NCBI RefSeq assembly: GCF_029867415.1
Contig: NC_081180.1
Coordinates: 146,258,731-146,322,730, forward strand
Reading direction: 5' to 3'
DNA length: 64,000 nt
Source: Vicia villosa
Taxonomy: Eukaryota; Streptophyta; Magnoliopsida; Fabales; Fabaceae
The translations under genes were made by a program, and so were the position numbers. Position 1 is the first letter of the stretch, and each line of letters begins with the position of its first letter. Shown piece after piece: positions 45,253 to 58,020 of this stretch. The notes beneath the pieces were generated by a model. That model did no database searches, was not told where the DNA came from, and saw only the letters and a program-made list of their open reading frames with translations.

Positions 45253-48200
45253 AATACGGTGAGCTGACTTTAAATAAAATGTCGCGGTAAGCAAGAGTCG
45301 CCACCGACTTTTATTTTATCCAATTAGGAAAGGCTAAAAGAACAGGAAAGACCTTTGAAAGAGATTTTGAGTTCGGGGGGTAGGTTATACAAAGGGAAGG
45401 TGTAAGTACCCTTTTCATCCATGGTTATCCATGGGCGCTTAATTGCTTAGCTCACTTGTTTGTTTGAATTGTTTGAAATATGTCGTGTGTGAATTGAAAA
45501 GATTTTGAATAAGGACTTTAGCTTGTAGATAAGCGTAGCCTTTTGGAAATTGTTTTAAAAATGAGGTGCGAAAAGTAATTTGAATGTTTGAATGTGAGCA
45601 AGCAATTGAGAACTACCTACCCTAAGTTGTCTTTTTTGTTCTTTAAGTCTTTCGAGCGAAATGGTCTATCCATACCATGAGAGGGCAGGAAGTCTTTCAA
45701 TTGTTTGTTGAAGAGTCATCGAAGTTATCGTTCGCCACAAGACTGTCCCTACCATAAAGGGTGTAGGTAGTCTAAGGGAAGGATATAATAGTCATTAATC
45801 TTTTTAGGCATCATGCGAGGATACCTTAGCAATTGGGACAATCATCATTTAAACCGAGGCAACATCGAGGGACAAGATCATTTTCGTTAAGGCAACTTCG
45901 AAGGGACATATGATCTTATGATGATTTATGAACTGAGGGCAACATTTGCTTTAGGTATCCTCGGAATCGAGGGTCTTGACTATTTTAGAATCGTAATTTA
46001 AAAGGCAATAGGCAACAATAATAAGGCAACAAGGCAACAAGAGAGATTACCCTAAAGGTGTGTGTGTGGCACAATCACGTGATTAAATTCAGTTATATTT
46101 ATCTTATAATTTAGCCAAACTAAATTTATTAGCAGGCTTGCACTCCCTAGGATTACTAACCACGCAGTTAATATCACACCGGAATAAAAAGCAGAATTTA
46201 AAAGTCCTACGCTATTACAATAAACACCTATGGGCAGAAAAAATAAAGGCAAGAATTATAAACCTAAACTATTACAATAAACATCTGCAGGGAAATAGAG
46301 GCAAAATATAGAAGGAATACAATAAGCCATTACAAGGCAGGCTTTGGGCAGATACTAAATTAGGCAAAATATAATAAAGGAAAACCCCAAATGGGGGAAC
46401 AAGTTAACCAGGTTAATAGAATAAATAAAGGCAAGGCAAAAATATAAGGCAAACAAAAGTTTTGAAAACAGGGTAAACCCTTAATTTTAGGGAATGAAGT
46501 TTTATGAGAAAAATCGACACTAAGTTAATGGACGACACCTACCTAAGGGAGAAACAAACCTACAGTTAATGGACAAACCCTACCTCTTGGTTATTATGGT
46601 TTCTTGATTAAGGTTAATCCTAAAAACTAATTAAAATTAAACCTAAATTATTTATCCTAATCCTAATTACTAATTAATTATCTAATTAAATTAAAATCAA
46701 ATTAACCTAATTAACTAGGTAATTAAATTATTTAATCTTAAAGTTAAATCCTAATTATTAATATTTAACTAATCATAATAAAATAAATTAATTAACCTAA
46801 GTTGCTAAAAATTAACCTAATATTAACTAATGTGATCAATTTGTTAAATAAAAGGAGTAATACAAAATAAAAAAATAAAATAAAACAAATAAGAGAAATC
46901 AAAAAGCTGAAAGGGAAGAAAACCAAACATGGGGCGTGGGATCTGGTGGTACCGGATTGCGAGCGTCCACGGTGCACATGCATCTTGGGATGTCAGATCC
47001 TTATCCATTGCATATCCATTGGCTGTTGCTTGAGGATGCATCATAGGCGTAGGTTGATTGAGCGCACAGGATTCGTGAGCAAATAAGTTGTAAAAATAAG
47101 AATCCCCAGCCAGGATCGAACTCACGCTTCATGGATCACACGTCTTTCTCCCTGCCAGGTGAACTGAAATCGTTAGTTGTATATATAATGACAACTAATA
47201 ATAAAATATAGAAACATGTGCTAAGTGAGAAAATTCAAACAACTGGGCCCACGTCGCTATGACTAGCCAATCGTGAACAGAGAGAGAGACAGGTTTGTTG
47301 ACTGTCCAATTGCATTACACGTAACCGCCACGCATCACAGTCAAAAGTTAGAGCTACTATTCATCATCTTCATTAAAGGGCCTACTACAGTTTTGCTTCG
47401 CCCTAGCCACGATATTAGCTACGAATATTGGTAGCTATTTTCTGCAAAATTAGACTCTTGAATTTCACGTTAATCAACGAGCAAATCATGCCCAGATCCC
47501 CTAAATCGAGTCTTACAAGTTCAATGGTACAATTTTTAGGTGCTAAAATTGGCTGCATATGTGAGAACGAAGAGGACAACCTCTCTTGACTAACAATGGC
47601 ATCTCTTGGTTCCTGTGCTTAAACTCGAAACAAACGATTCAAAAGCGTTCTAAATGATCACCTGAACTTGAATGCATGATTAGAATTCCTCAAAAACACA
47701 TGAAGTATTGAAAACGATTTTGCAAAAAATATGACAAACCGTGAAGACCAATGGGAGCATTCAGGACGCTTCAAGGCTGGGCAAGGGACGAAAATGAAAT
47801 CCTGGTGGCGTTAGGATGAGGATGGTATGCCTGGAACTCGTGGATAAGGGCTCCTGAAAGATATTTTATCTTCTACAAGCCACTTTAGAACATATTTTGC
47901 ATTTGAAGATTTTATCTTGAAGATATGGCTCCCGGAAGAAAACAGCTTTTTGCGAGCTTCTAAAAGGACCTATAATGTTTTGGCTCATATCTCTTATGCG
48001 GAAGCATTTCTTGACCTTGGGCCCAACATCAAAGTTGTAGAGAATCAAATTTCCTTGAGAATGAGCTTTTATTGGGGATTTTCTGATGAACCATGTGAGA
48101 GATATGATCAGTCAAAGTTGGGTTGATTTTTAGTCCAAAACCCTAATTTAATAACCTGGAATTTTGTGGATTTCTGATCTTTCCTTGATGAATCATGATC

Positions 48201-48575
48201 AACCCTTGATCACATGATGAATGATACTTCAAGATAAGGATGTTGACCAAAAATCAGGAATTTTGACTGTACTTTGACCACAATTGACTTTTAGGTCAAA
48301 CTAGTTGACTGTTGACTATCCGGAAATTGACTGAGTAATCTTGGGAATCAGAGCTTGACAATTGGCACGAGGATCCTTTGAGGAATATGAGAATCAATGA
48401 GGTTCATTTGAGGCATCAAAAACTGATTTCACCTTGAGAGAAGGAAAACCATAGATGTGGGTTAATTGCTTAGGAGCCAGGTATGTGTGCCCAATCCCTG
48501 TATTGTCTTAAGCAATTGAAGATCATATGAGTCAAAATATTTTGAAATATGATGGGCAAATTTTGGGGTATGACA
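45250..48575 (-). mobile_element. Solo Ogre-like LTR, 3326 bp, with 5-bp target duplication
   Basis: On the minus strand it starts at 48575 with TGTCATACCCCAAAATTTGC and ends at 45250 in ...CACCGTATTACA. The direct flanks are ATATT at 45245-45249 and 48576-48580. Its 3' end (AAAGTCGGTGGCGACTCTTG) matches Ogre-A, so it belongs to that subfamily. No primer site, polypurine tract or internal sequence is present: an LTR-LTR recombination product. ORFs inside it are not credible. Confidence 0.93.
47100..47170 (-). other. tRNA-like segment in the solo Ogre LTR (degenerate)
   Basis: On the minus strand an A-box-like CAGTTCACCTGG (47155-47166) is followed by GAGTTCGATCCTGG (47110-47123), a weakened B box. 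Position (about 1.4 kb from the LTR start) and orientation match the segments in Ogre-A and Ogre-B. Confidence 0.4.
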
Positions 48576-48787
48576 ATATTGCTTTTGTGTGCAGATAAGA
48601 AGATAATCTATATTTTAGAGTAATTATTCACATATCATATAACCTACAAATGGACCACAATTGTAGCCTTTGTATGGTTAATTAACAGCCATTCCATGAG
48701 TGATGAGAAAGGAATCTGGTCATTCAAAATGTTGAAGAACAAGACCAATTACGAGCCCATAAATCCACATGTGCTGCAAAGAAAGCT

Positions 48788-50050
48788 GATAAGTGCAAAT
48801 TGTATCTATTTTTGTGTATAAGTTTTGTTGCACTTATCTATTCTTTTTGACAATATTGTTTGAATAAATGTCGATTTGTTTGTAAATACGTTTACTTTAC
48901 GAATAATTGTATTTTAGTGTATTTGTGTACCATTTGATAGTTTTAATGACTTTTTGTAGGTATTGTTGCGTAGTTGGAGTCTTGAGTAATAAAGTGTCGA
49001 AGGCACGACTCTGGATGCGCGTTTTAAAGAAATAAAGGACCAAAGTTATGTCAAGCTCGCTTAGCCAAAGTTCTAGCACGCTATGACCCATATTTTTTTA
49101 TCTCTGGAAGTACATGAAGCTTCGCAAGCTCACTTAGTGAGATATAGCTCGCTTAGCGAGATCATTTCTACTGTTCCAGGTATTTTCCTCTAGAGGCTGT
49201 TTAGCTAATAAATGAGAGCTCGCTTAACGAGATATAGCCCGCTTAGCAAGGTCTGTGAAAGCAGAATTGTATTTATGTTGTCAAATCACATTTTGTTAGG
49301 TTTTATCACCTCTTCTTTGACAAAGTTGAGCTCTGATCCATTCTTTGTAGTTTAGAGGTTCAAGCAACACTATTGGGTGATTCATCATATTGATTGAACA
49401 CGGGTGGTCTCCGATTATGCCGACAACATGAGAAGTTTCCTCTTGTTCTTCTTCTTCCCTATGACCCATTCCAATGGTGGGTGTTGTATGTATATTTTTC
49501 TCCTCTTGTATGTACATTTATCGAGCTTGGGATCGTTTATATATTTCACTTATGAATCATCATTGATGTTGTTCCTGATCTTTTTTCTTAAATGCGTCGA
49601 ATTTGAGTTCTTTTAGAAATAAACATCATAGATCTTGATTAGGAATGATATCTGTTAGTTTCTAAACTCTAGACATAGATTTAGAGCTAACAATATTTAT
49701 GGGTATCGAGTTTAATGCCTCCATGTTGTTTGTGTCAGTTGGGAAATCGCCGATGTGAATGATACGGTTGAGCTTTCGTCGGTGTTTCAGACACTGATGT
49801 GGCATCTCGCATGATGCCCGGTGATTTTGATGCGTATTATGAGTGTTGAGCGATAGATCTTCAGATTTAAGTATTCGACGGGTTGAGTAGAAATTCGATT
49901 CCAAAATGAATTCTCTTAAGCTACAATAGATTTTTTTTATTTGCTTTCATTTACTTTTCTCGCATTTACCTTCCGCAAACTCAATCATGAAACTTAGAAT
50001 ACGAGAACGTTGAATGAATGTTTATCTCTACCATAGATTTAGAGCTTCCA
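48788..50050 (+). mobile_element. LTR-like block of an unassigned gypsy-type element
   Basis: Starts TGATAAGTGCAAATTGTATC and contains repeated GAGATATAGCTCGCTTAGCG-type text (49135-49255), both typical of large legume gypsy LTRs of Athila/Cyclops or chromovirus type. No primer site or coding region was found, and the right end is uncertain. Short ORFs inside are not genes. Confidence 0.4.
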
Positions 50051-50102
50051 AAACGTTGAATGAATGTCTAAACTCTAGACATAGATTTAGAGCTAACAAT
50101 AC
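49660..50102. repeat. Direct repeat of about 35 bp at the right end of the LTR-like block
   Basis: TCTAAACTCTAGACATAGAT plus TTAGAGCTAACAAT occurs at about 49660-49694 and 50067-50102. A third partial copy (CATAGATTTAGAGCTTCCAA) lies at about 50033-50052. Confidence 0.8.
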
Positions 50103-50301
50103 GAGAAAGATAGTAGTTGATATGGCCATACATAAGAATGGAAATAAGGAAAAAAGGGCAAAGATTACAAAGGGAAAGAAGAAGAAGAATACAAAGATAA
50201 AGACTGCAAAAGATATTAGGACTTCATCACAAGCACCCCCAACCCACACAACCATTTCAAGAATAGAATATATGTCATTAGGATGTTCTATGATTATGTA
50301 A
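50100..50301 (+). pseudogene. Lysine-rich C-terminal piece of the split MULE transposase
   Basis: The frame reads AIHKNGNKEKRAKITKGKKK and then TSSQAPPTHTT before a stop, like the basic tail after the SWIM motif of MuDR-type transposases. It lies on the same strand as 40930-43215 and inside the inverted ends at 40145 and 51670, so it is probably the end of that gene, displaced about 7 kb by later insertions. Confidence 0.45.
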
Positions 50302-50339
50302 TGTTCTATGTTAATGTAAAGTTGTTTGCTAATGAACAA

Positions 50340-51404
50340 GTTTGATATTTTGATGTCAAATTATACTGTCAAATTGTGCCTATAATATATACTATAAAAA
50401 ATGGACCCTAAATTTTATTGTCAAATTGGCCCGTGATGTATACTATCAAAATGGGCCTATAGTAGTTATACTGTCAAAATGCCTTGAAGTTAACTGAATT
50501 TTATGGTCAAGTTGGCCTATAATTATGTTGTTTTACTGTCAAATAGGCTATGAAAATGTGGTACAAGATAAATGAGAACAACAGTTAATACAAGCTAAAT
50601 CTCGCATAAACTTCATTTTTATTCATAACCAGTAGTTGATACAAGATAATTCGCACCAGCTCATAATAACTATTCAACTAATTCATTATAACACCTATTC
50701 GACAACAAACTTATTCATTATAAGAGAATCAAAACATGTCTTACAATACCAAAACATGACATAAAATAAAACATAAACTCTTAAACAACATATATTCAAC
50801 AAATTCATTACATTTGACATAACTAATGCAATTAAGAATACAAATACCATTGCTAAAGTAAACTAGATATTCATCTTCAATTTCTTCTCTTTGACTTTGA
50901 CATAATTCACCTTTATCTTTTATCGATTTAATTTTTTATGCAAGTAACAGATAAAATAATTTTTTCTTGATTTCATCTCTTCAACATACCAAACAAAATG
51001 ATTCTAAATCTTGTGTCCCTGCAGCTGGCAACATTGCAAAAGAAGATGCTGAATTTTTTCAAATCACGAAAAAAAAACAACAATGAATGGAAAACTAAAA
51101 TCTACCAATACCTTATAAATCCCAGACCCATAAAAGTGAAGATTTGGATTCAAAATCGATCTATGACGTATCAATTGAGCATTGATATGATATTTGCATT
51201 CGTCTAGAGTAGAACAAGAAATAGTTTGCTTACTTAACTTCGATTACTAGAACATGTTGATTATGTGATAAAGATGATGCAGGAGATAAGCTATGAATGA
51301 CTAGATCTGCAAGTCTGGTGATGATGATAGATGAATTTTTCTAGGGGTTATGGTTTCGCAAAGAGGAAGACGATGGTTGGAGGGAGGTTTTAATAATTTC
51401 ATAA
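50340..51404. other. Non-coding part of the split MULE
   Basis: 50345-50560 has a loosely repeated motif TATACTGTCAAATTG(T/G)... in about four diverged copies. The remainder is AT-rich with no credible gene. Confidence 0.45.
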
Positions 51405-51670
51405 ATAAAAAAATAACTAATTTAAATATAATTAATAAAATATGAAATGAATTTTTTTTTTAATTGGTGTGACATACATTGTATGACGTAGCGCCTCATA
51501 CACACTGTCATTTCAGGGTCACGTCATTAATTCAAATGTCAATTATACAAAAGTGAAAAAGGACTTAAAAACCCCTAAAAATATTAAATAAAATGACCAA
51601 AAAATTGATTTTTTAAAAAAAGATTAAAAGAGTTAAAAAAATTAAAATAAAGAATAAAAAATGAGTTTTT
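51405..51670. repeat. Right terminal inverted repeat of the decayed MULE
   Basis: Reverse-complement partner of 40145-40430, sharing the same ordered blocks. It marks the right end of the element, which now spans about 11.5 kb because of nested insertions. Confidence 0.65.
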
Positions 51671-51707
51671 AAAAGAAAAAAATAAATAATTAAATACGAT
51701 GTCAAAA

Positions 51708-51712
<5 letters not shown>

Positions 51713-51768
<56 letters not shown>
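51713..51768. repeat. (TG)/(TA)n microsatellite
   Basis: A short TG run followed by about 25 TA units. Confidence 0.95.
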
Positions 51769-51769
<1 letters not shown>

Positions 51770-51966
51770 CATTATTATCTCATCATATCTATCATTTTTT
51801 TATAATATACAAAAATACACTCCAAGAGGAAAGATTGTTTGACTTTCATTCTTGCATCTTATGTAGGGGTTTTACGGTGCAGTTTTTACGATTTTGACGC
51901 TAAAAGTCATCCGAACTGCAAGAGAAAAAATGTATTGTTTAGTTTTGTTCGATTGACTTTTAAAAA

Positions 51967-52413
51967 TGTGAGAGTTTGTTCGAACTCTAGTGGGTCGAAG
52001 AGTAGTTTTCTGTTTCGACAGAGATTGTGTCGAAGACCTACATATTGTAATCGAAGTGTGTTCTAGTATGTGGGTGTCGAAATACTAGGGTGTTAGTATT
52101 TCGAATTGGGTCTGTTTGTTATGTCTAATTGTTTAAGCTAGCTTGTACCCTAAGTTGGCTTGTAATGGGTATTTGTGAAAAAACCCATTAGTTTAGTATG
52201 TTAGGTTTATTATAAATAGCATACTAGTCTCTCATAATTGTATATGGAAAATCCTAATTTAGGGTGAGAGGGTTATTTTTTATTCTTGTAACACTTGTAA
52301 TCTTGATTAAAGAGAAAACAAAGAATAGCACTTATAACCAATTCCTTGTTGTTCTTCTTGTTTTCCTATTGTGTTTCCTATTATACTTTGTTCTTGGCAT
52401 CATTTTCACAACA
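51967..52413 (+). mobile_element. 5' LTR of a Ty1-copia element, 447 bp
   Basis: Starts TGTGAGAGTTTGTTCG and ends CATTTTCACAACA. Matches 56004-56448 with about fifteen differences. AAAAA flanks both ends of the element (51962-51966 and 56449-56453). It contains a TATA-like TTATAAATAGC near 52210-52220. The following ATTGGTGCGATGAG is a weak match to a tRNA-Met primer site. Confidence 0.9.
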
Positions 52414-52423
52414 AATTGGTGCG

Positions 52424-55400
52424 ATGAGTATGGAGAAGATGCCTTCAACAAAGTATAAGATTAAAAAGTTCACGGGAGTGAACGATTTCGGTCTGTGGCG
52501 CTTGAAGATGAAAGCCCTACTAGTTCAGCAAGGTTGTTTGGAAGCGTTGAAGGGAGCAGCGGTTAAGGACGCTACGTTAATGGAAAGAGAAAAGACATCC
52601 ATGATAGAGAAAGCCCATAACGCAATTCTGTTATGCCTCGGTGATAAGGTTCTTCGACATGTATCAAAGGAGACAACGACATCAGGGTTATGGGTGAAAC
52701 TTGAAATTTTGTACATGACCAAATCGCTGGTAAATCGAATCTACCTGAAGCAAGCTTTGTATTCATTAAATATGATTGGAGACAAAGTGTTGGCTGAGCA
52801 GTTGGATATATTCAACAAGCTGATTCTTGATCTTGAAAATATTGATGTGAAGATCGATGATGAAGATCAAGGGCTGCTTGTGTTGTGCGTTTTCCCTCGA
52901 ACACATGCCCACTTCAAAGAAACTCTCTTGTATGGAAGGGAGTCCATGACCTTTGAAGAAGTACAATCATCCCTGTATTCTAAGAACTTGAACGAATGAA
53001 AGGAGCATAAACCTTCGATTGTTGGTGAAGGTTTAGTCGTTAAGGGAAAATTCTTGCGAAAGGATGGTAAGTTCGACAAGAAGAAGAGCAAAAGTCAGCA
53101 TACGTCTTACAATGGCAAAGCATCTAGTATTCGATGCTATTATTGTAAGAAGGAGGGTCACACAAGAAAGGTGTGTCCTGAACGCTTGAAAGATCATAAA
53201 GGTAAGGATAATGGCAACGCTACCATTGTTAAAGATGATTTCAAATCATTTGATGTTCTTGTGGTTTCAAGCAGTGACTCGATTAAGGAGTGGATTATGG
53301 ATTCAGGTTGCACTTGGCACATGACTCCAAACAAAGACTTGTTCGAGGAATTATGTGATCAAAATGGTGGATCTGTATTGCGGGGAAACAATAAAGCTTG
53401 CAAGATTGCAGGTGTTGGATCTGTGAGATTCAAGCTTCATGATAAGTCAATAAGGTTGTTGACTAAAGTCAGTTATGTTCCTGATTTGAAGAGAAATTTG
53501 ATTTCTCTTGATGAACTCAACAAGAGAGGATATGCTTTCCAAGGAGAGAAAAGTATCCTAAGAGTCATGAAGGGGTCGAAGGAAGTCTTGAGAGGCGTGA
53601 AGAAACAAGGCTTGTATACCCTTGAGGCTGAAGTCGTAAATGGTTCGACAAATATTGCATCCATGAAACCTTTGTAGAAGACAGAAATTTGGCACATGAT
53701 GTCAGTGAAAGGGTCTGGTCGAATTGGGAAAACAAAATCTGCTTGGTGGAGAAAAATTCGAAAAGCTAAAGTTTTGTGAACCATGTGTACTTAGAAAATA
53801 TTGCAGAAAGAAGTTCAACAAAGACAAACAAAGAACACATGGATCCCTTGATAACATCCATGATGATCTTTGGGGGCCTGCAAGATGTCCATCACAATCA
53901 TGAGCGAGGTATTTTCTATCCATAGTAGATGATTATTCCAGAAAATTATGGGTATTTATCCAGAAGACTAAGGATGGAACTTTTGAGAATTTCAAAAGTT
54001 GGAAGACTCTGGTCGAAGATCAAACTGGCAGAAAGGTCAAGAGGTTGAGAATGGATAATGGCCTTGAATTTTGCATGAGGCGTTCAAGAGTTTTTTGGTG
54101 CCTCTGGTATTGCAAGGCACAAAACTACTGCAGGTACTCCATAACAAAATGGTTTGGCTAAAGGTTTAATCGAACTATTTTGGAGAGAGTCAAATGCATG
54201 TTGACTAGTGCTGGGTTAAAGAAGGTGTTTTGGGCTGAGGCTGTTTTGACAGCAACATATTTGATAAACAGGTGTCCTTCACTTGCATTAGATATGAATA
54301 CACCTGAAGAATTTTGGTGGGGACATCCACCAGATCTCGACAAACTGGGAGTATTTGGCTGTGTAGCTTATGCTCACATTAGGCAAGACAAGGTCAAACC
54401 TAGAGATCTGAAATGCATGTTCATGGGATACTCTGAAGGAGTCAAAGCTTATAGACTATGGTGCCTAGAGCCAGGTTACAAGAAGAGTATCACCAGTCAA
54501 AATGTAGTTTTTAATGAAGCTGAAATGGCTTTTAAGAAAACTGATGATGTTGGTTGAAGTGCAGAAACATCTGATGAAAAGATGGAATCGGTAGAGATTC
54601 CTGTTGAGGTGGAGCATATTGATGCTGAGTTGCATATCCTAAATAAAATCGAAGAAGAAGCAGAAGATGATGAGGAAGTTGAGGAAACTGTCGATGCCTA
54701 CCTGTTGGCAAGAGATAGGTCGAGAAGAGTCATCAAGCCACCTCAGAGACTTGGGTATGCAGATCTTATAGCTTATGCCTTAATCTCTGCAAGTGAGGTT
54801 CTAGACGAAGAACCTAGAGACTATAAGTAAGCTATGAGGATTCGAAATAAGAATTAATGGATGAAGGCAAGGTTAGTCAGTTGTAAATGGATTTTCAAAG
54901 TTAAGGAAGGAATTGAAGAAGTGGCATCGAAAAGATACAAGGCAAGGTTGGTCGTAATGGGTTTCACTTAGAAAGAAGGTTTCGACTTCAATGATGTGTT
55001 TTCTCCTGCTGTGAAGCATAGGTCCATTGGAATGTTGCTTTCCATGATGGCACAATTTGATATTGAACTGGAACAGATGGATGTGAAGACTGTGTTCTTT
55101 TATGGTGATCTAGATGAAACAATTCTGATGAGACAACCTGAAGGGTATGTCGAAAAAGGGGAGGAAAATTATGTGTGCAAACTAAAGAGATCTTTATATG
55201 GACTGAAAAAATCTCCCTGACAGTGGAATAGGAGATTCGACAAGTTCATGTCACGCATAAGTTTCGTCAGAATTCAGTTCGACCACTGTGTTTATTTTCG
55301 ATTTCGACCTGGTAATTCATTTGTTATTTTGTTACTTTATGTGGATGATATTCTCATAGAAAGCAACAATGTCAAAGATGTGATGAAGGTGAAGGCTGAA

Positions 55401-56000
55401 CTCAATAAGGAGTTTGATATGAAGGATCTGTGAGCTGCATCCAGGATTCTTGGGATTGACATTCAAAGAGATAAAAAGCAGTCGAAATTATGCTTCTCTC
55501 AAAAGGCATATCTACGGAAGATTCTCAAAACGTTTGGTATGTCGAATTTAAAGTCTGTTGTGACTCCGACAAACCCTCAATTCAAGCTGAGTGTAGATCA
55601 GTGTCCCATTACTGATGTCGAAAGAGCTTATATGAATAGCATCCCATATGCTAATATAGTAGGTTTTTTTATGTATGATATGGTCTGTACGAGACCCAAC
55701 ATAGCATATGCAGTAAGTCTTATAAGCAGGTACATGGAGAATCTTGGAAAGGCTCACTAGCAAGCATTGAAGTGGATTCTAAGGTACATAAATGGATCTC
55801 TAAACAGAGTTTTAATTTATGGAGGAGCCTAGGGTGAAGATATTAAAGCAGTAATCAAAGGATATGTCGACTCTGACTATGCAGGTTGTATGGATTCCAG
55901 AAAATCTATTTCTGGATATGTTTTCACTATGTTTGGCGCAACAATTAGTTGGAAAGCAACACTTCAGAAGGTTGTTGCTTTATCAACCACTGAGGTGGAG
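52424..56000 (+). pseudogene. Ty1-copia gag-pol polyprotein, dead
   Basis: From ATG at 52424: Gag (KIKKFTGVNDFGLWRLKMKA, UBN2-type), zinc knuckle CYYCKKEGHTRKVC (near 53136-53177), protease WIMDSGCTWHMTPNKDLFEE (near 53292-53351), integrase pieces (SIVDDYSRKLWVF, VKRLRMDNGLEF), reverse transcriptase ([16 protein letters not shown] at 55078-55110; LLLYVDDILI with catalytic YVDD at 55338-55349) and an RNase H start that ends at ALSTTEVE. The strand is sense to both LTRs. In-frame stops include 52997-52999, 53675-53677, 54555-54557, 54828-54830, 54969-54971, 55218-55220, 55431-55433 and 55758-55760, with frameshifts around 53690-54180. The RNase H domain and the polypurine tract are missing: the frame runs straight into the 3' LTR. 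Confidence 0.93.
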
Positions 56001-56003
56001 ATT

Positions 56004-56448
56004 TGTGAGAATTGGATCAAACTCTAGTGGGTCGAAGAGTAGTTTCATGTTTCGACAGAGATTGTGTCGAAGACCTACATACTGTAGTCGAAGTGTGTTC
56101 TAGTATGTGGGTGTCGAAATGCTAGGGTTGTTAGTATTTCGAATTGGGTCTGTTTGTTATGTTCAATTGTTTAAGTTAGCTTGTACCCTAAGTTGGCTTG
56201 TAATGGGTATTTGTGAAAAGCCCATTAGTTTAGTATGTTAGGTTTATTATAAATAGCATACTAGTTCTCATCATTGTATATGGAAAATCCTAATTTAGGG
56301 TGAGAGGGTTATTTGTTATTCTTGTAACACTTGTAATCTTGATTAAAGAGAAAATAAAGAATAGCAGTTATAACCAATTCCTTGTTGTTCTTCTTACTTT
56401 CCTATTGTGTTCCCTATTATACTATGTTCTTGGCATCTTTTCACAACA
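56004..56448 (+). mobile_element. 3' LTR of the Ty1-copia element, 445 bp
   Basis: Starts TGTGAGAATTGGATCAAACT and ends CTTTTCACAACA. It pairs with 51967-52413. It directly abuts ACTGAGGTGGAGATT of the RNase H coding region. Confidence 0.9.
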
Positions 56449-57510
56449 AAAAATAAAAACAAACCAAACAAAACCAATGCAGTTTTGGTTTGTTTAATTT
56501 TTTACAAGATTTTTACTGAGCCGTATATAAACATATAGATGACAACATAGCTTTGTGTTTAGTTATTATACATTACCAAATAACAAATTAGAATGTCAAT
56601 GAGTACAAAATCCATTATATTTAGACAATAATTTCATGTTAAATTGACAAAAATCATATTAGACTAAACTAAAGTGGAATAAAAAACATAAAACACTACC
56701 TTAAAACAATACCTACAATATTATAATAATAAAAAATAAAGGAGATGAGAGATTAGAGAAGATGAAAAAGAAATAACAGAAAAAAGGGGAGATTAGAGAA
56801 GAAGATGTGCCATAAAAATGAGAAGATGAAAAAGAAAGAGCATAAGAGAAAAGAGATTAGAGAAGAGGGGAGATGTATCAAGCGAAGAAGATGAGAAGAA
56901 GACTCGATATTGTTAGGAGAAATTAGAGAAGACTAAAATTGAAACCCTAAGTATGAGGAAGAGAAAATCATTCATAATCGTAAGACTGAAGAAGAATGGT
57001 TTGTTTTTAAGTTAAATGTGTGTTAAGTGAAGTTAACATAATACAATTTAGTTTGGTTCGCAAATTACAAACCCCAAACTGAACGAAATTGTACAAATTA
57101 AAAAACAGCAATGATATTTGTACATTGGGGATGACACCTACACTATATATCTATACGGTTTTGTTTTTTAAAAATATTGAATAATTAATTTTTCATTTTT
57201 TTTTTTTGACACACACCCAAACACATGCATATGCTTATTTTATACGGTGTAGATGTAATTTATTGGACTTTTGGTGTATAGATAGCATCACTCTTTAAAA
57301 AATTGTTCAAACACATCCAAATTAAACATAATTTTTTTCAGTTAATAATTTAATTCGATTTAATTAACAATTTTTTATTGAACAAGTTTAATTTTGAACC
57401 GCTTTATTTTGTGGCATTGTTGACGTGAAATATGGTATAAAACACATCATTTGCATTTACTTGGTATTACATCATAGTTTTCCTAAATCACTATCTATCA
57501 AATGTGATTT
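56449..57510. other. Non-coding stretch, purine-rich in the middle
   Basis: 56740-56960 is rich in GAGAAGA/GATGAAAAAG. GCAGTTTTGGTTTGTTTAAT (56479-56498) and GTTTGGTTCGCAAATT (57051-57066) resemble hAT-MITE subterminal words, and TACGGTGCAGTTTTTACG left of the copia LTR (about 51873-51890) does too, so the copia element may have inserted into such a MITE. No gene. Confidence 0.4.
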
Positions 57511-58020
57511 TTTTTTAAATAACTAAATTTTTCAAAAAATTACGTATATAACTAAATTTTTAAATTAATTAAAAAATGGTCATTTTTTCACTATTTTAAC
57601 ACATTGTCGCCACTTGCATTGGTGAATTGTAAATTGTGGCAGTTTAAAATCCCCACAAATCTTTTTCTTAAGACAAGTCACCATTTGCATTGGCGACTAC
57701 ACTTGAATTTTAATTTATTTATTTTTTAAATTGTGGGGGTTCAAAACCACCATAAATCAATTTTTAAAAAAATTAAATTTGCGGCCGTTTTGAACCCCCA
57801 CAATTAAAAAAAAATATTTAAGTGTAGTCGCCAATGCATGTGGCGACTTGCTCTTTAAAATATATTTGCGGGGGTTTTAAACCGCCACAATTTACAAGTC
57901 GCCAATACAAGTGGCAATAATGTGTTAAAATAGTAAAAAGAATGGTCATTTATATAATTAATTTGAAAGTTTGGTTATATGCTTAATTTTTTTTTAAGAA
58001 CTTAATTATTTAAAAAAAAA
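57510..58020. mobile_element. Foldback element, arms about 230 bp
   Basis: Left text TTTTTTCACTATTTTAACAC ... CGCCACTTGCATTGG ... GTGGGGGTTCAAAACC (57572-57740) is mirrored by GGTTTTGAACCCCCAC-like, CCAATACAAGTGGC and GTGTTAAAATAGTAAAAA (57790-57940). The centre is near 57765. Inside are smaller inverted words (GTCGCCAATGC and its complement). No coding sequence. Confidence 0.75.
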
